From positions 1-28,840 of the forward strand of contig JAFQLN010000105.1 in NCBI GenBank assembly GCA_017414585.1: a stretch of 28,840 bases of DNA, given 5' to 3'. The notes under the pieces were generated by a model. It made no database searches. It was not told the origin of the DNA and saw only the letters and a program-made list of their open reading frames with translations. The stretch comes from Clostridia bacterium (GTDB taxonomy: Bacteria > Bacillota_A > Clostridia > Oscillospirales > CAG-272). Made by a program: the position numbers and the translations under genes. This document shows, piece after piece, positions 1-7,198 of this stretch; within the stretch, counting starts at the first letter, position 1; every line of letters starts with the position of its first letter.

Positions 1-912
1 ATCGGCGCAATGGTTCAGTCCAACTCCATCGGCTCCACCATGCAGACCGCGTTCGGCATCCCGAAGTGGATTGTCGGTATCGTCGTTGCACTTGTTGCGG
101 GCATCATCTTCATCGGCAACGTACAGCGTCTTGCATCCGTCACCGAAAAGATCGTTCCGATTATGGCGATTCTCTATATCGTCGGCGGTCTGGCAGTCAT
201 CATCTGCCGCATCCAGTACATCCCCGAAACCTTCGGCATGATCTTCAAGTATGCCTTCACGCCCAATGCCATCATCGGCGGCGGTATCGGCTACGCGCTC
301 AAGACGGCGATTTCCCAGGGGGCCAAGAGAGGGCTGTTCTCCAACGAAGCCGGTATGGGTTCCACCCCGCACGCACACGCAATCGCAAACGTCAAGAAGC
401 CGCATGATCAGGGCATTGTCGCCATGATCGGCGTGTTCATCGACACCTTCATCGTCCTCAACATCACCGCAATCGTAACGATTTCCACGCTTTATGCAGG
501 CAACGGTATCCTTGCATCCGGTTCTGCGGAAGGCGTATCCAGCGCAAACATGGCGCAGCTCGCATTCTCTTCCGTATTCGGCGATACTGTCGGCAATGCG
601 TTTGTAGCGATCTGCCTCTTCTTCTTTGCATTCTCCACCATCCTCGGCTGGAACCTGTTCGCCAAGATCAATGTGGAATATCTCTTCGGCAGGAAGGCAA
701 CCATCGTTCTCTCCATTGCGGCTGTTATCTTCACATTCCTCGGCTCCGTTCTCAAGAATGACCTCGTATGGGAACTGATGGATATGTTCAACCAGCTCAT
801 GGTTCTCCCGAACGTGCCCGCCCTCATCGCGCTGTCCGGCATTGTTGCGGCATCCGCTGCAGCCGGCGCGAAGATGTACAAGGAAGCAAAGAAGAACAAG
901 GACAACAAATAA
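1..912 (+). CDS. Sodium:alanine/glycine symporter (AgcS family), C-terminal part
   Basis: The reading frame is open at the left edge, starting I-G-A-M-V-Q-S-N-S, so this is the last ~303 residues of a protein that is normally about 450-480 aa. The motif S-N-E-A-G-M-G-S-T-P-H-A-H-A and the conserved V-Q-S-N-S-I segment identify the AgcS (Na+/alanine or glycine symporter, PF01235) family, which imports small neutral amino acids with sodium across the cytoplasmic membrane. Several hydrophobic helices are visible (for example IVGIVVALVAGIIFIG near the start and AFVAICLFFFAFSTILG further on). The tail is short, charged and Lys-rich, as expected for a cytoplasmic C-terminus. The methionine at base 10 is internal and not a start. 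A rho-independent terminator follows at 948. Family assignment is firm; the exact amino acid transported cannot be read. Confidence 0.93.
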   Translation: MGAMVQSNSIGSTMQTAFGIPKWIVGIVVALVAGIIFIGNVQRLASVTEKIVPIMAILYIVGGLAVIICRIQYIPETFGMIFKYAFTPNAIIGGGIGYALKTAISQGAKRGLFSNEAGMGSTPHAHAIANVKKPHDQGIVAMIGVFIDTFIVLNITAIVTISTLYAGNGILASGSAEGVSSANMAQLAFSSVFGDTVGNAFVAICLFFFAFSTILGWNLFAKINVEYLFGRKATIVLSIAAVIFTFLGSVLKNDLVWELMDMFNQLMVLPNVPALIALSGIVAASAAAGAKMYKEAKKNKDNK

Positions 913-947
913 GCATACGGTCTCGGGAAATATTCCGGGATGGGTTT

Positions 948-981
948 CTACCGCTGATGTGGCAAGTCAGCGGTAGTTTTT
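948..981 (+). terminator. Rho-independent terminator after the AgcS symporter
   Basis: A perfect 10-bp stem (948-957 CTACCGCTGA with 967-976 TCAGCGGTAG) around a 9-nt loop is followed at once by TTTTT at 977-981 and more Ts. It sits 35 bases after the symporter stop codon. Confidence 0.88.
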
Positions 982-1021
982 CTTTCCGGGCACTGTTTTT
1001 CGGAAAAATCCGTCCTGCCCC

Positions 1022-1051
1022 TTGCGGAGAAATGCGCAAATGTGATATAAT
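1022..1051 (+). promoter_or_regulatory. Sigma-A-type promoter for the zinc-ribbon membrane protein gene
   Basis: TTGCGG (1022-1027) and TATAAT (1046-1051) are separated by 18 bp. TG at 1043-1044 gives an extended -10. It lies about 30 bases upstream of the ATG at 1088, between the symporter terminator and this gene. Confidence 0.75.
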
Positions 1052-1087
1052 AGTACAAAAGAATGCATAAAGAGAAAGAAGGATTCT

Positions 1088-1669
1088 ATGGCACACTGCT
1101 GCAACTGCGGAATCGAAATTCCGTCCGAGGATAAAATCCGGCTCTGCGACCGGTGCAAAAAAATCATTCTGCCGTTTGTGAAATTCATGGACGCATCGAC
1201 TTCATCCGCTGTTCGTCGTCTGGTGTCGAACGAGCGGAATCTCCGCAATGCGGGGGTTACGGACGGCGGCATGGACTATCTTTTCAGAATCTGCGAACTG
1301 CACGACAAACAGAAAATGCGTGAAAAGCAGGAACGTGAACAAGCCGGAGCGGTTCAGACAGTCCAGACGTCCGAAGAGGAACAGCCGCTGCCGCAGGATA
1401 ACGGATATTTTGAAGAAGAACTGCCCATGGACAAACCGCTTCAGCTGCGCCGCAAGCCCTACGGCGGATTTCTGCCTGCCGCGGAGATTCTCCTGCTTAT
1501 CGTCGGTGCGGTGCTGGCGGTACTCTGCGTGATCGGTTTTGTACAGAACGGGGAAGTGGATTTCGTTGCGCTGGCGTGTGCGGTCGCATCGTTCTGTGCA
1601 GCTTATGCCGCCGACACGGCACGAAAACTGCTTTCCGACCTCGAGGAAATCAAAAAGCAGTTCCGGTGA
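1088..1669 (+). CDS. Zinc-ribbon membrane protein of unknown function
   Basis: A 193-aa protein. Residues 4-23 carry two CxxC pairs (C4/C7 and C20/C23, plus C5), the layout of a small zinc ribbon. Residues ~65-110 are charged and probably a coiled or flexible linker rich in Glu/Gln. Two hydrophobic helices follow at about residues 131-152 and 156-177, and then a basic/acidic C-terminal tail. The ribbon is therefore probably cytoplasmic and tethered to the membrane. The start is supported by an AGAAGGA-type ribosome site just upstream and its own promoter and terminator, so it appears to be a single-gene unit. I do not recognise a specific family and assign no function. Confidence 0.8.
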   Translation: MAHCCNCGIEIPSEDKIRLCDRCKKIILPFVKFMDASTSSAVRRLVSNERNLRNAGVTDGGMDYLFRICELHDKQKMREKQEREQAGAVQTVQTSEEEQPLPQDNGYFEEELPMDKPLQLRRKPYGGFLPAAEILLLIVGAVLAVLCVIGFVQNGEVDFVALACAVASFCAAYAADTARKLLSDLEEIKKQFR

Positions 1670-1680
1670 AATATTTTTTG

Positions 1681-1713
1681 AAAGCTCCGATATTCTTTGC
1701 CGGAGCTTTTTTC
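1681..1713 (+). terminator. Rho-independent terminator after the zinc-ribbon gene
   Basis: AAAGCTCCG (1681-1689) pairs with CGGAGCTTT (1701-1709) around an 11-nt loop and runs into a T tract (1707-1712). It begins 12 bases after the stop codon. Confidence 0.85.
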
Positions 1714-1722
1714 ATCATTTTC

Positions 1723-1751
1723 TTGTAAAACGCGCGAACATGGTGTATAAT
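1723..1751 (+). promoter_or_regulatory. Promoter of the CAT-like/trxB/NAD-synthetase run
   Basis: TTGTAA (1723-1728) and TATAAT (1746-1751) have a 17-bp spacer. It lies immediately after the previous terminator and about 35 bases before the ATG at 1786. Confidence 0.75.
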
Positions 1752-1785
1752 AGCAGAAAAGGAAAACGAACGGACGGCGGGAACA

Positions 1786-2472
1786 ATGAGCGCATACGGA
1801 AGCAGAATAAAACTGGATGAAAACTGGCGGCGTATGGAGTATTTCCGTCACTTTTACGATGAAGCGCCCTGCTCCGTTTACCTTGCCGATGACATTGACG
1901 TAACCGCACTGCGCGACAGCTGCCGGGAAGCGAAGCAGTCGTTCTACCTCGCGGTGCTGTATGCCGTGTCTTTTGTCATCAACGCCCATGAGGAATTCCG
2001 CATGACCGCCGTGGACGCACCCGATCAGCCGTATCCGATGCCGGCGGTGTGGGATGCGGTCAATCCGGTGCATAATGTCTTCCATGAGGAAACGGAAACG
2101 TACACCTCGCTGTTCACGCTCTGGCATCCGGACTACAGCACATTTGTCCGGTATGCGTCGGACGACATTGCGCGGGCAAAGCAGCTTTGTACCATGAGCG
2201 TGCCGTGCGGGGAGAATACCTTTGAGGCCTCGTGCATTCCGTGGCGGCATTTTACAGCCGCAGGTGTGCAGAGTGAAGCGATTCCGCTCTCCCCCATTGT
2301 CATCTGGGGCGGATACAGAATGCAGAACGGCAGAATATATATGCCGCTGTCCATACAGATTCACCACGCGGCGGCGGACGGCTGGCATCTTGCACGGTTT
2401 CTGAATGAAACGGAGAAAACGGTACAAAAGCTGGCGGACGCCATAGCGAACAGGAAGGAATACGAAAGATGA
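1786..2472 (+). CDS. Chloramphenicol acetyltransferase-like (CAT fold) protein
   Basis: A 228-aa protein, close to the ~215-220 aa of type A chloramphenicol acetyltransferases (PF00302). The diagnostic motif H-H-A-A-A-D-G-W-H lies at residues 193-201; in the family the second His of HHxxxDG is the catalytic base in acetyl transfer from acetyl-CoA. The N-terminal W-x-R-x-E-Y-F-x-H-F segment is also typical. Many clostridial genomes carry such proteins without a resistance role, so the acceptor may be another small molecule. The gene starts a run of closely spaced genes, and its stop codon overlaps the trxB start (ATGA at 2469-2472), indicating translational coupling. Chloramphenicol resistance cannot be concluded from sequence; the fold and motif are clear. 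Confidence 0.82.
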   Translation: MSAYGSRIKLDENWRRMEYFRHFYDEAPCSVYLADDIDVTALRDSCREAKQSFYLAVLYAVSFVINAHEEFRMTAVDAPDQPYPMPAVWDAVNPVHNVFHEETETYTSLFTLWHPDYSTFVRYASDDIARAKQLCTMSVPCGENTFEASCIPWRHFTAAGVQSEAIPLSPIVIWGGYRMQNGRIYMPLSIQIHHAAADGWHLARFLNETEKTVQKLADAIANRKEYER

Positions 2473-3395
2473 GCGATAAAAAACAATTCGATATTGCCGT
2501 GATCGGCGGAGGTCCTGCCGGATATACAGCCGCTGTTTATGCCGGACGTGCGGGATATACCTGCGTTGTTTTTGAAAAAGCGTCCCCCGGCGGACAGATG
2601 GGGATTACCTCCTCCATTGAAAACTATCCCGGTTTTATGTCCGTGGACGGATTCGATCTGGCGGCGAAAATGCTGGAACAGGCAATGAATTTCGGCGCCG
2701 AGTGCGTGTATGAAGAAGTCACCGGAGTTGAACTTGCCGGCAAAGAAAAGACGGTGCGGACAGCTTCCGGCGCATATGCGTGCCGTGCGGTGATCATCGC
2801 ATCCGGTGCGAAGCCGAGACTGATCGGCGTTCCCGGAGAAGCGGAATATACCGGACGGGGCGTGTCTTACTGCGCAACCTGCGACGGGATGTTTTTCCGC
2901 GGGAAGACCGTCATCGTCAACGGCGGCGGCGATACCGCATTTGAAGACGCGCTCTACCTGTCCAATGTGTGCGAAAAAGTATACCTTGTCCACAGACGGG
3001 ATGCGTTCCGTGCGGCGGCATCCATGGTGAGAAAAGCCGAGGCGAAGGAAAATATCGAATTTGTCAAAAGCGCGGTGATCGAAGAAATCCTCGGCGACGG
3101 GAAGGCAGTCGCAGGCGCAAAGCTCAGAAATACCGTCACCGGTGAAGAATCCGTTCTTGAAGCCGCAGGCATATTCGCGGCAATCGGGCGTGTTCCCGAT
3201 ACGGCTCTGGTGAAGGATTTGCTAAAGCTGGACGATCACGGCTATATCATCGCTGACGAAACGACCCGGACTTCCGTGGACGGCGTGTATGCGGCGGGCG
3301 ATGTGCGTACAAAAGCTCTGCGTCAGATCGTTACAGCCTGTGCGGACGGTGCCAATGCCGTTCACTATGCGGAAGAATGGCTCAGCGAAGAATAA
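2469..3395 (+). CDS. trxB: Thioredoxin-disulfide reductase
   Basis: A 308-aa flavoprotein that reduces thioredoxin with NADPH through FAD and a redox-active disulfide in the cytoplasm. The FAD-binding G-G-G-P-A-G-Y-T-A-A lies near residues 13-22, the redox pair is C135-A-T-C138 followed by D-G, the NADPH-binding G-G-G-D-T-A comes after it, and the C-terminal FAD motif G-V-Y-A-A-G-D-V is present. Length and cysteine positions match the bacterial low-molecular-weight family. Its ATG overlaps the stop of the CAT-like gene by 4 nt, and the NAD synthetase follows after a 25-nt gap, so the three are probably one transcript. The grouping with NAD synthesis suggests a redox-cofactor theme. Confidence 0.96.
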   Translation: MSDKKQFDIAVIGGGPAGYTAAVYAGRAGYTCVVFEKASPGGQMGITSSIENYPGFMSVDGFDLAAKMLEQAMNFGAECVYEEVTGVELAGKEKTVRTASGAYACRAVIIASGAKPRLIGVPGEAEYTGRGVSYCATCDGMFFRGKTVIVNGGGDTAFEDALYLSNVCEKVYLVHRRDAFRAAASMVRKAEAKENIEFVKSAVIEEILGDGKAVAGAKLRNTVTGEESVLEAAGIFAAIGRVPDTALVKDLLKLDDHGYIIADETTRTSVDGVYAAGDVRTKALRQIVTACADGANAVHYAEEWLSEE

Positions 3396-3420
3396 TTTTA
3401 AAAAAATAAAGAGATCAATT

Positions 3421-5286
3421 ATGAAACATGGATTTGTAAAAGTCGGCGCGGCTGTCCCACAGGTTGCCGTGGCATCGCCGATGCAGAATGCGGAGAAAAT
3501 CTGTGAATGTATCGACCGGGCAGACGGGTGCGCTGTGCTTGTGTTCCCGGAACTGTCCGTCACCGGATGCACCTGCGGAGATCTGTTCCTCACGGATGGG
3601 CTTTACAGAAAAACAATCGAAGCGATTGAAAAAATAAAAAATCACACTGCCGGAAAGAAAATGCTCGTGTTTGTCGGCGCACCGGTGCGTGTGAACGGGA
3701 AAATGTATAACTGTGCTGTTGCACTGAACGATGGTCACGTTGCCGGCATCGTGCCGAAGAACAATCTGTCCGCGGATGAAATGCGGTATTTTTCGCAGTA
3801 TGTGAATCGTGAGCCGCTGATGGCGTTCTGCGATGATTCGGTACTCGTTGGTTCGGCGTGCATATTTCAGGAAAGCGCAGTCGAAGCATTGAAAATAGGC
3901 TGTGTTTTCGGCTTGTCTTCTGCTGAACATCTTTCGCTTCTGGGCGCGGATGTGATCGTGGATCTGGCGGCAGAGCCGGAAATCATCGGCGCGGAGGACT
4001 ATCGCAGAACCGCTGTGAAGGCGTCGTCCGGCAGTCTGATTTGTGCCTATGTATACGCAGGCGCGGGAAGTGGGGAATCCACAACGGATTTCGTTTATGC
4101 GGGGCATTCCATGATTGCGGAAAACGGGAAATTGCTCGCTGAAAATCCGCCTTTCGGCAGGGATGATCTGATCACAGCTGTGATTGACATACAGCATCTT
4201 TCACATGACAGAATGAAACTTCCTTCATGTAAGATTGACGATCAATGGCTGTATGCGCCTTTTTCCGCAGGCATAACCGAAACCGATATCACCGGGGCTG
4301 TCGATCCGAATCCGTTCATGCCCGCAGATGCCGATCCGAAAGCTGTCTGTGCGCGCATTCTGGAGATTCAGTCGCACGGTCTGGCAAAGAGAATCCGTGC
4401 CGCCCATGCAAAGGGATGCGTGATTGCGCTCTCGGGCGGGCTGGACTCCACACTCGCGCTGATTGTTGCGGTGAAAGCCGCTGACCTGCTCGGTATGCCG
4501 CGGGACACTGTCACTTCGGTGACCATGCCGTGCTTCGGGACGACTTCCAGAACCCGCTCCAATGCCGAATTGCTCGCACTTGCGTTCGGAACGGCATTCC
4601 GGTGCGTGGATATCAAGGAAGCGGTCGATGTGCATTTCCGCGATATCGGACACGACCCCGAAAACCACTCCGTTGTTTATGAAAATGCGCAGGCACGCGA
4701 ACGCACGCAGATCATCATGGATATCGCCAACGCCGATAACTCCCTTGTCATCGGTACGGGCGACCTGTCGGAACTCGCGCTCGGCTGGGCGACCTACAAC
4801 GGCGACCATATGTCCAACTACGGCGTCAACGGCGGGATTCCCAAAACTCTTGTGCGCCGTGTCGTCGGGTACTACGCGGACGAATGCGAAAAAGAAGGAA
4901 ATACCGCGCTTGCCGCTGTGTTCCGCGATGTCCTCGCTACGCCCGTCAGTCCCGAACTGCTCCCCCCGAAGGACGGAGAAATCGCGCAGAGGACGGAGGA
5001 TCTTGTCGGTCCGTACGAACTGCACGACTTCTTCCTCTATCACTTCGTCCGCTGGGGCGAAGAACCCGAAAAGATTCTGCGTGAAGCCAGAACTGCTTTT
5101 TGCGGAAAATTCGATGACGAAACGATTCTGCGCTGGCTCAATACTTTCCTGCGCCGCTTCCATACCCAGCAGTTCAAGAGAAGCGCGCTTCCGGACGGTC
5201 CCAAGGTAGGCACGGTCGGATTCTCTCCCCGCGGGGACTGGAGAATGCCCTCAGATGCCGCTGTGCCGGATACGCTGACTTTATAA
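3421..5286 (+). CDS. nadE: NAD(+) synthetase, glutamine-dependent type with an altered glutaminase domain
   Basis: A 621-aa protein with an N-terminal nitrilase-type domain (~1-275) and a C-terminal NAD synthetase domain. The ATP-binding P-loop S338-G-G-L-D-S343 and the segments G-T-G-D-L-S-E-L-A-L-G and Y-N-G-D-H-M-S-N-Y-G-V mark the synthetase, which amidates nicotinic acid adenine dinucleotide. In the glutaminase domain the triad Glu (E44 in F-P-E-L-S) and Lys (K113 in V-P-K) are present. The usual I-C-E-D-L-W block holding the nucleophilic Cys is missing; aligning K-I-G-C puts Gly164 at that place (see findings). The frame extends upstream to 3289 inside trxB, but the M-K-H-G-F-V-K-V start at 3421 matches family N-termini. 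mtnN follows after 23 nt. Confidence 0.93.
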   Translation: MKHGFVKVGAAVPQVAVASPMQNAEKICECIDRADGCAVLVFPELSVTGCTCGDLFLTDGLYRKTIEAIEKIKNHTAGKKMLVFVGAPVRVNGKMYNCAVALNDGHVAGIVPKNNLSADEMRYFSQYVNREPLMAFCDDSVLVGSACIFQESAVEALKIGCVFGLSSAEHLSLLGADVIVDLAAEPEIIGAEDYRRTAVKASSGSLICAYVYAGAGSGESTTDFVYAGHSMIAENGKLLAENPPFGRDDLITAVIDIQHLSHDRMKLPSCKIDDQWLYAPFSAGITETDITGAVDPNPFMPADADPKAVCARILEIQSHGLAKRIRAAHAKGCVIALSGGLDSTLALIVAVKAADLLGMPRDTVTSVTMPCFGTTSRTRSNAELLALAFGTAFRCVDIKEAVDVHFRDIGHDPENHSVVYENAQARERTQIIMDIANADNSLVIGTGDLSELALGWATYNGDHMSNYGVNGGIPKTLVRRVVGYYADECEKEGNTALAAVFRDVLATPVSPELLPPKDGEIAQRTEDLVGPYELHDFFLYHFVRWGEEPEKILREARTAFCGKFDDETILRWLNTFLRRFHTQQFKRSALPDGPKVGTVGFSPRGDWRMPSDAAVPDTLTL

Positions 5287-5309
5287 TTCTGACAGAACGA
5301 GGTACGAAC

Positions 5310-6008
5310 ATGAAACTTGGATTGATTGCTGCCATGCAGATCGAGGCGGAACAGATTATCTCCGCCATGACTGAAAAAACCACGGAAATCTGCGGCAGTA
5401 TTACCTATACGGCAGGAAAAATCGGAGAAACCGAAGTGATCTGCGCGGTCTGCGGCATCGGCAAGGTGTTCGCCGCCATGTGCGCACAGACCATGATTGT
5501 CCGCTACGCCCCCGATGCCGTGATCAATACCGGTGTGGGCGGGACGCTGACGAAGAATCTCTCCATCGGCGATATCGCAGTATCCGCCGACACCGTTCAG
5601 CATGACATGGACACATCCGCACTCGGCGATCCCGTGGGGCTTATCTCCGGCATCAACGTCATCCGCCTGCCCGCGGACGAAAAGCTCCGGGATGCGGTGT
5701 GCGAAGCCGCATCTGCCCTCGGCATGAAGACGTACTGCGGAACCATCGCATCCGGGGACAGATTCATCGCGGATGCCGGCGTGAAGAAGTCCATCACCGA
5801 CCGTTTCGATGCCATTGCCTGTGAAATGGAAGGCGCGGCTGTCGGACAGGTCTGCTATGTGAACAAAGTGCCCTATCTGGTCATCCGTGCGATTTCCGAT
5901 GACGCAGACGGCGGTGCGTGCGAGGATTACCCCGCATTCGCAAAGAAATCTGCCGAAAATTCCGCACGGCTGGTCATTGCGCTGGCGCATACTTTAACAA
6001 CGAAATAA
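5310..6008 (+). CDS. mtnN: 5'-methylthioadenosine/S-adenosylhomocysteine nucleosidase
   Basis: A 232-aa cytoplasmic enzyme that hydrolyses methylthioadenosine, S-adenosylhomocysteine and 5'-deoxyadenosine, removing inhibitory by-products of SAM chemistry. Catalytic residues fall at E12, E174 (in C-E-M-E-G-A-A) and D197 (in I-S-D-D-A-D), exactly the positions known for the E. coli enzyme. The G-V-G-G-T and S-G-D-R-F-I segments also match. The start has a GAGGT ribosome site. The gene lies 23 nt after the NAD synthetase and 38 nt before the Gfo/Idh gene. Clearance of 5'-deoxyadenosine would suit a cell with several radical SAM enzymes such as those at 22630 and 25433, but that link is inference. 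Confidence 0.95.
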   Translation: MKLGLIAAMQIEAEQIISAMTEKTTEICGSITYTAGKIGETEVICAVCGIGKVFAAMCAQTMIVRYAPDAVINTGVGGTLTKNLSIGDIAVSADTVQHDMDTSALGDPVGLISGINVIRLPADEKLRDAVCEAASALGMKTYCGTIASGDRFIADAGVKKSITDRFDAIACEMEGAAVGQVCYVNKVPYLVIRAISDDADGGACEDYPAFAKKSAENSARLVIALAHTLTTK

Positions 6009-6046
6009 CGAAAAAAATCTAATAATTCCAAACGGAGGTACTTCTT

Positions 6047-7114
6047 ATGGAACACAAACTCGGTATCATCGGATTCGGCGGCATGGCGGAATATCATTAT
6101 AATACCGTCCGCCGCGAAGACATCGGTATCAAACCGGTCGCAGCTTTCGATATCCGTCCCGAACGGAGACAGAGAGCGGTTGATCTCGGCATGAAGGCGT
6201 ATGACAACGTGGAGGATTTCCTCGCAGACGGCGAATTCGATATCGTGCTTGTCGCAACGTCGAACAACCACCACTGCCGCTACACCTGCATGGCACTGGA
6301 CGCAGGCTATCATGTTATCTGCGAAAAGCCGGCGGCTATGAATCCGGATGAAGTCAGAAAGATGATCGCGGCAGGCGAACGTGCGGGCAAAATCTTCACG
6401 ATTCACCAGAACCGCCGCTTTGACCGTGACTTCCGCATTGTGAAGAAAGCAATCGAAGGCGGATATTTCGGTAAGCCGTACCTCATTGAATCCAGAATCG
6501 AAAGTGCAAACGGCAACGGATGTATGTACAACTGGCGCGGTATGCTCGACCACGGCGGCGGAATGCTTCCCGACTGGGGCGTACATATGCTCGACCAGAT
6601 GCTTTGGTTCATGGGCAAGCCCGTCAAGAGTGTTTACGCAAACATCCGCAAACTGTACTCTGAAGAGGTAGACGACTACTCGAAGGTCATTCTTAACTAC
6701 GAAGACGGTACCATCGTTCAGGTGGAAGTTACCACCTACGGTCCGATCGCACGGCCCAGATGGAATATTTACGGCGATAAGGGTGCCGGCGTGATGCAGG
6801 GCATGGGCGATGATTCCATCAAGGTGCGCAGAATCAAGGAAGACAACTATAAGGAAAACTCTGCTCCCGCTTACGGCGACAACGAGTACACAACCCGTAC
6901 CCAGAACCTGCACAACATCCAGGAATTTGAGGAACTGGAAGTTACAGCAGAAGGCGTGAACAGCGACTGGGGATCCATTTACAAGAATATCCGCGATACC
7001 CTCGACGGAAAAGACGAACTCCTCGTCAAGCCCGAACAGGTTCTCTACTGTATGCGCGTGATCGAAGCGGCGTTCATTTCCTCCGCTGAAAACCGCGTTG
7101 TCACCCTCGACTGA
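6047..7114 (+). CDS. Gfo/Idh/MocA family NAD(P)-dependent oxidoreductase
   Basis: A 355-aa protein with an N-terminal Rossmann fold (G-I-I-G-F-G-G-M-A near residues 6-14), the family E93-K94-P95 motif that positions the nicotinamide and substrate, and a C-terminal domain with D176-x3-H180 (D-W-G-V-H) as the likely catalytic region. Family members oxidise or reduce sugars, inositols or related polyols, often in catabolic loci. A strong GGAGG ribosome site precedes the ATG. It is last in the plus-strand run before a bidirectional terminator and faces the GH95 glycosidase gene, so a sugar substrate is plausible. The precise substrate cannot be deduced. Confidence 0.9.
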   Translation: MEHKLGIIGFGGMAEYHYNTVRREDIGIKPVAAFDIRPERRQRAVDLGMKAYDNVEDFLADGEFDIVLVATSNNHHCRYTCMALDAGYHVICEKPAAMNPDEVRKMIAAGERAGKIFTIHQNRRFDRDFRIVKKAIEGGYFGKPYLIESRIESANGNGCMYNWRGMLDHGGGMLPDWGVHMLDQMLWFMGKPVKSVYANIRKLYSEEVDDYSKVILNYEDGTIVQVEVTTYGPIARPRWNIYGDKGAGVMQGMGDDSIKVRRIKEDNYKENSAPAYGDNEYTTRTQNLHNIQEFEELEVTAEGVNSDWGSIYKNIRDTLDGKDELLVKPEQVLYCMRVIEAAFISSAENRVVTLD

Positions 7115-7134
7115 ACGAACGGATATCCATATAA

Positions 7135-7187
7135 AAACTGCCGCACGGCTGGGGACAAAAACCCTGCTGTACGGCAGTTTGTTTTTC
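7135..7187. terminator. Bidirectional terminator between convergent genes
   Basis: AAACTGCCG (7135-7143) pairs with CGGCAGTTT (7172-7180), with further GGG/CCC pairing inside. T-rich sequence follows on the plus strand (7178-7186), and the A run at 7133-7137 gives a U-run on the minus strand. It separates the Gfo/Idh gene (+) from the GH95 gene (-). Confidence 0.82.
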
Positions 7188-7198
7188 AGATGAATAGA

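Noticed and set aside
3289..3420. An in-frame extension of the NAD synthetase starting within trxB
   Set aside because: The 44 extra residues overlap trxB coding sequence; family homology starts at the Met at 3421.
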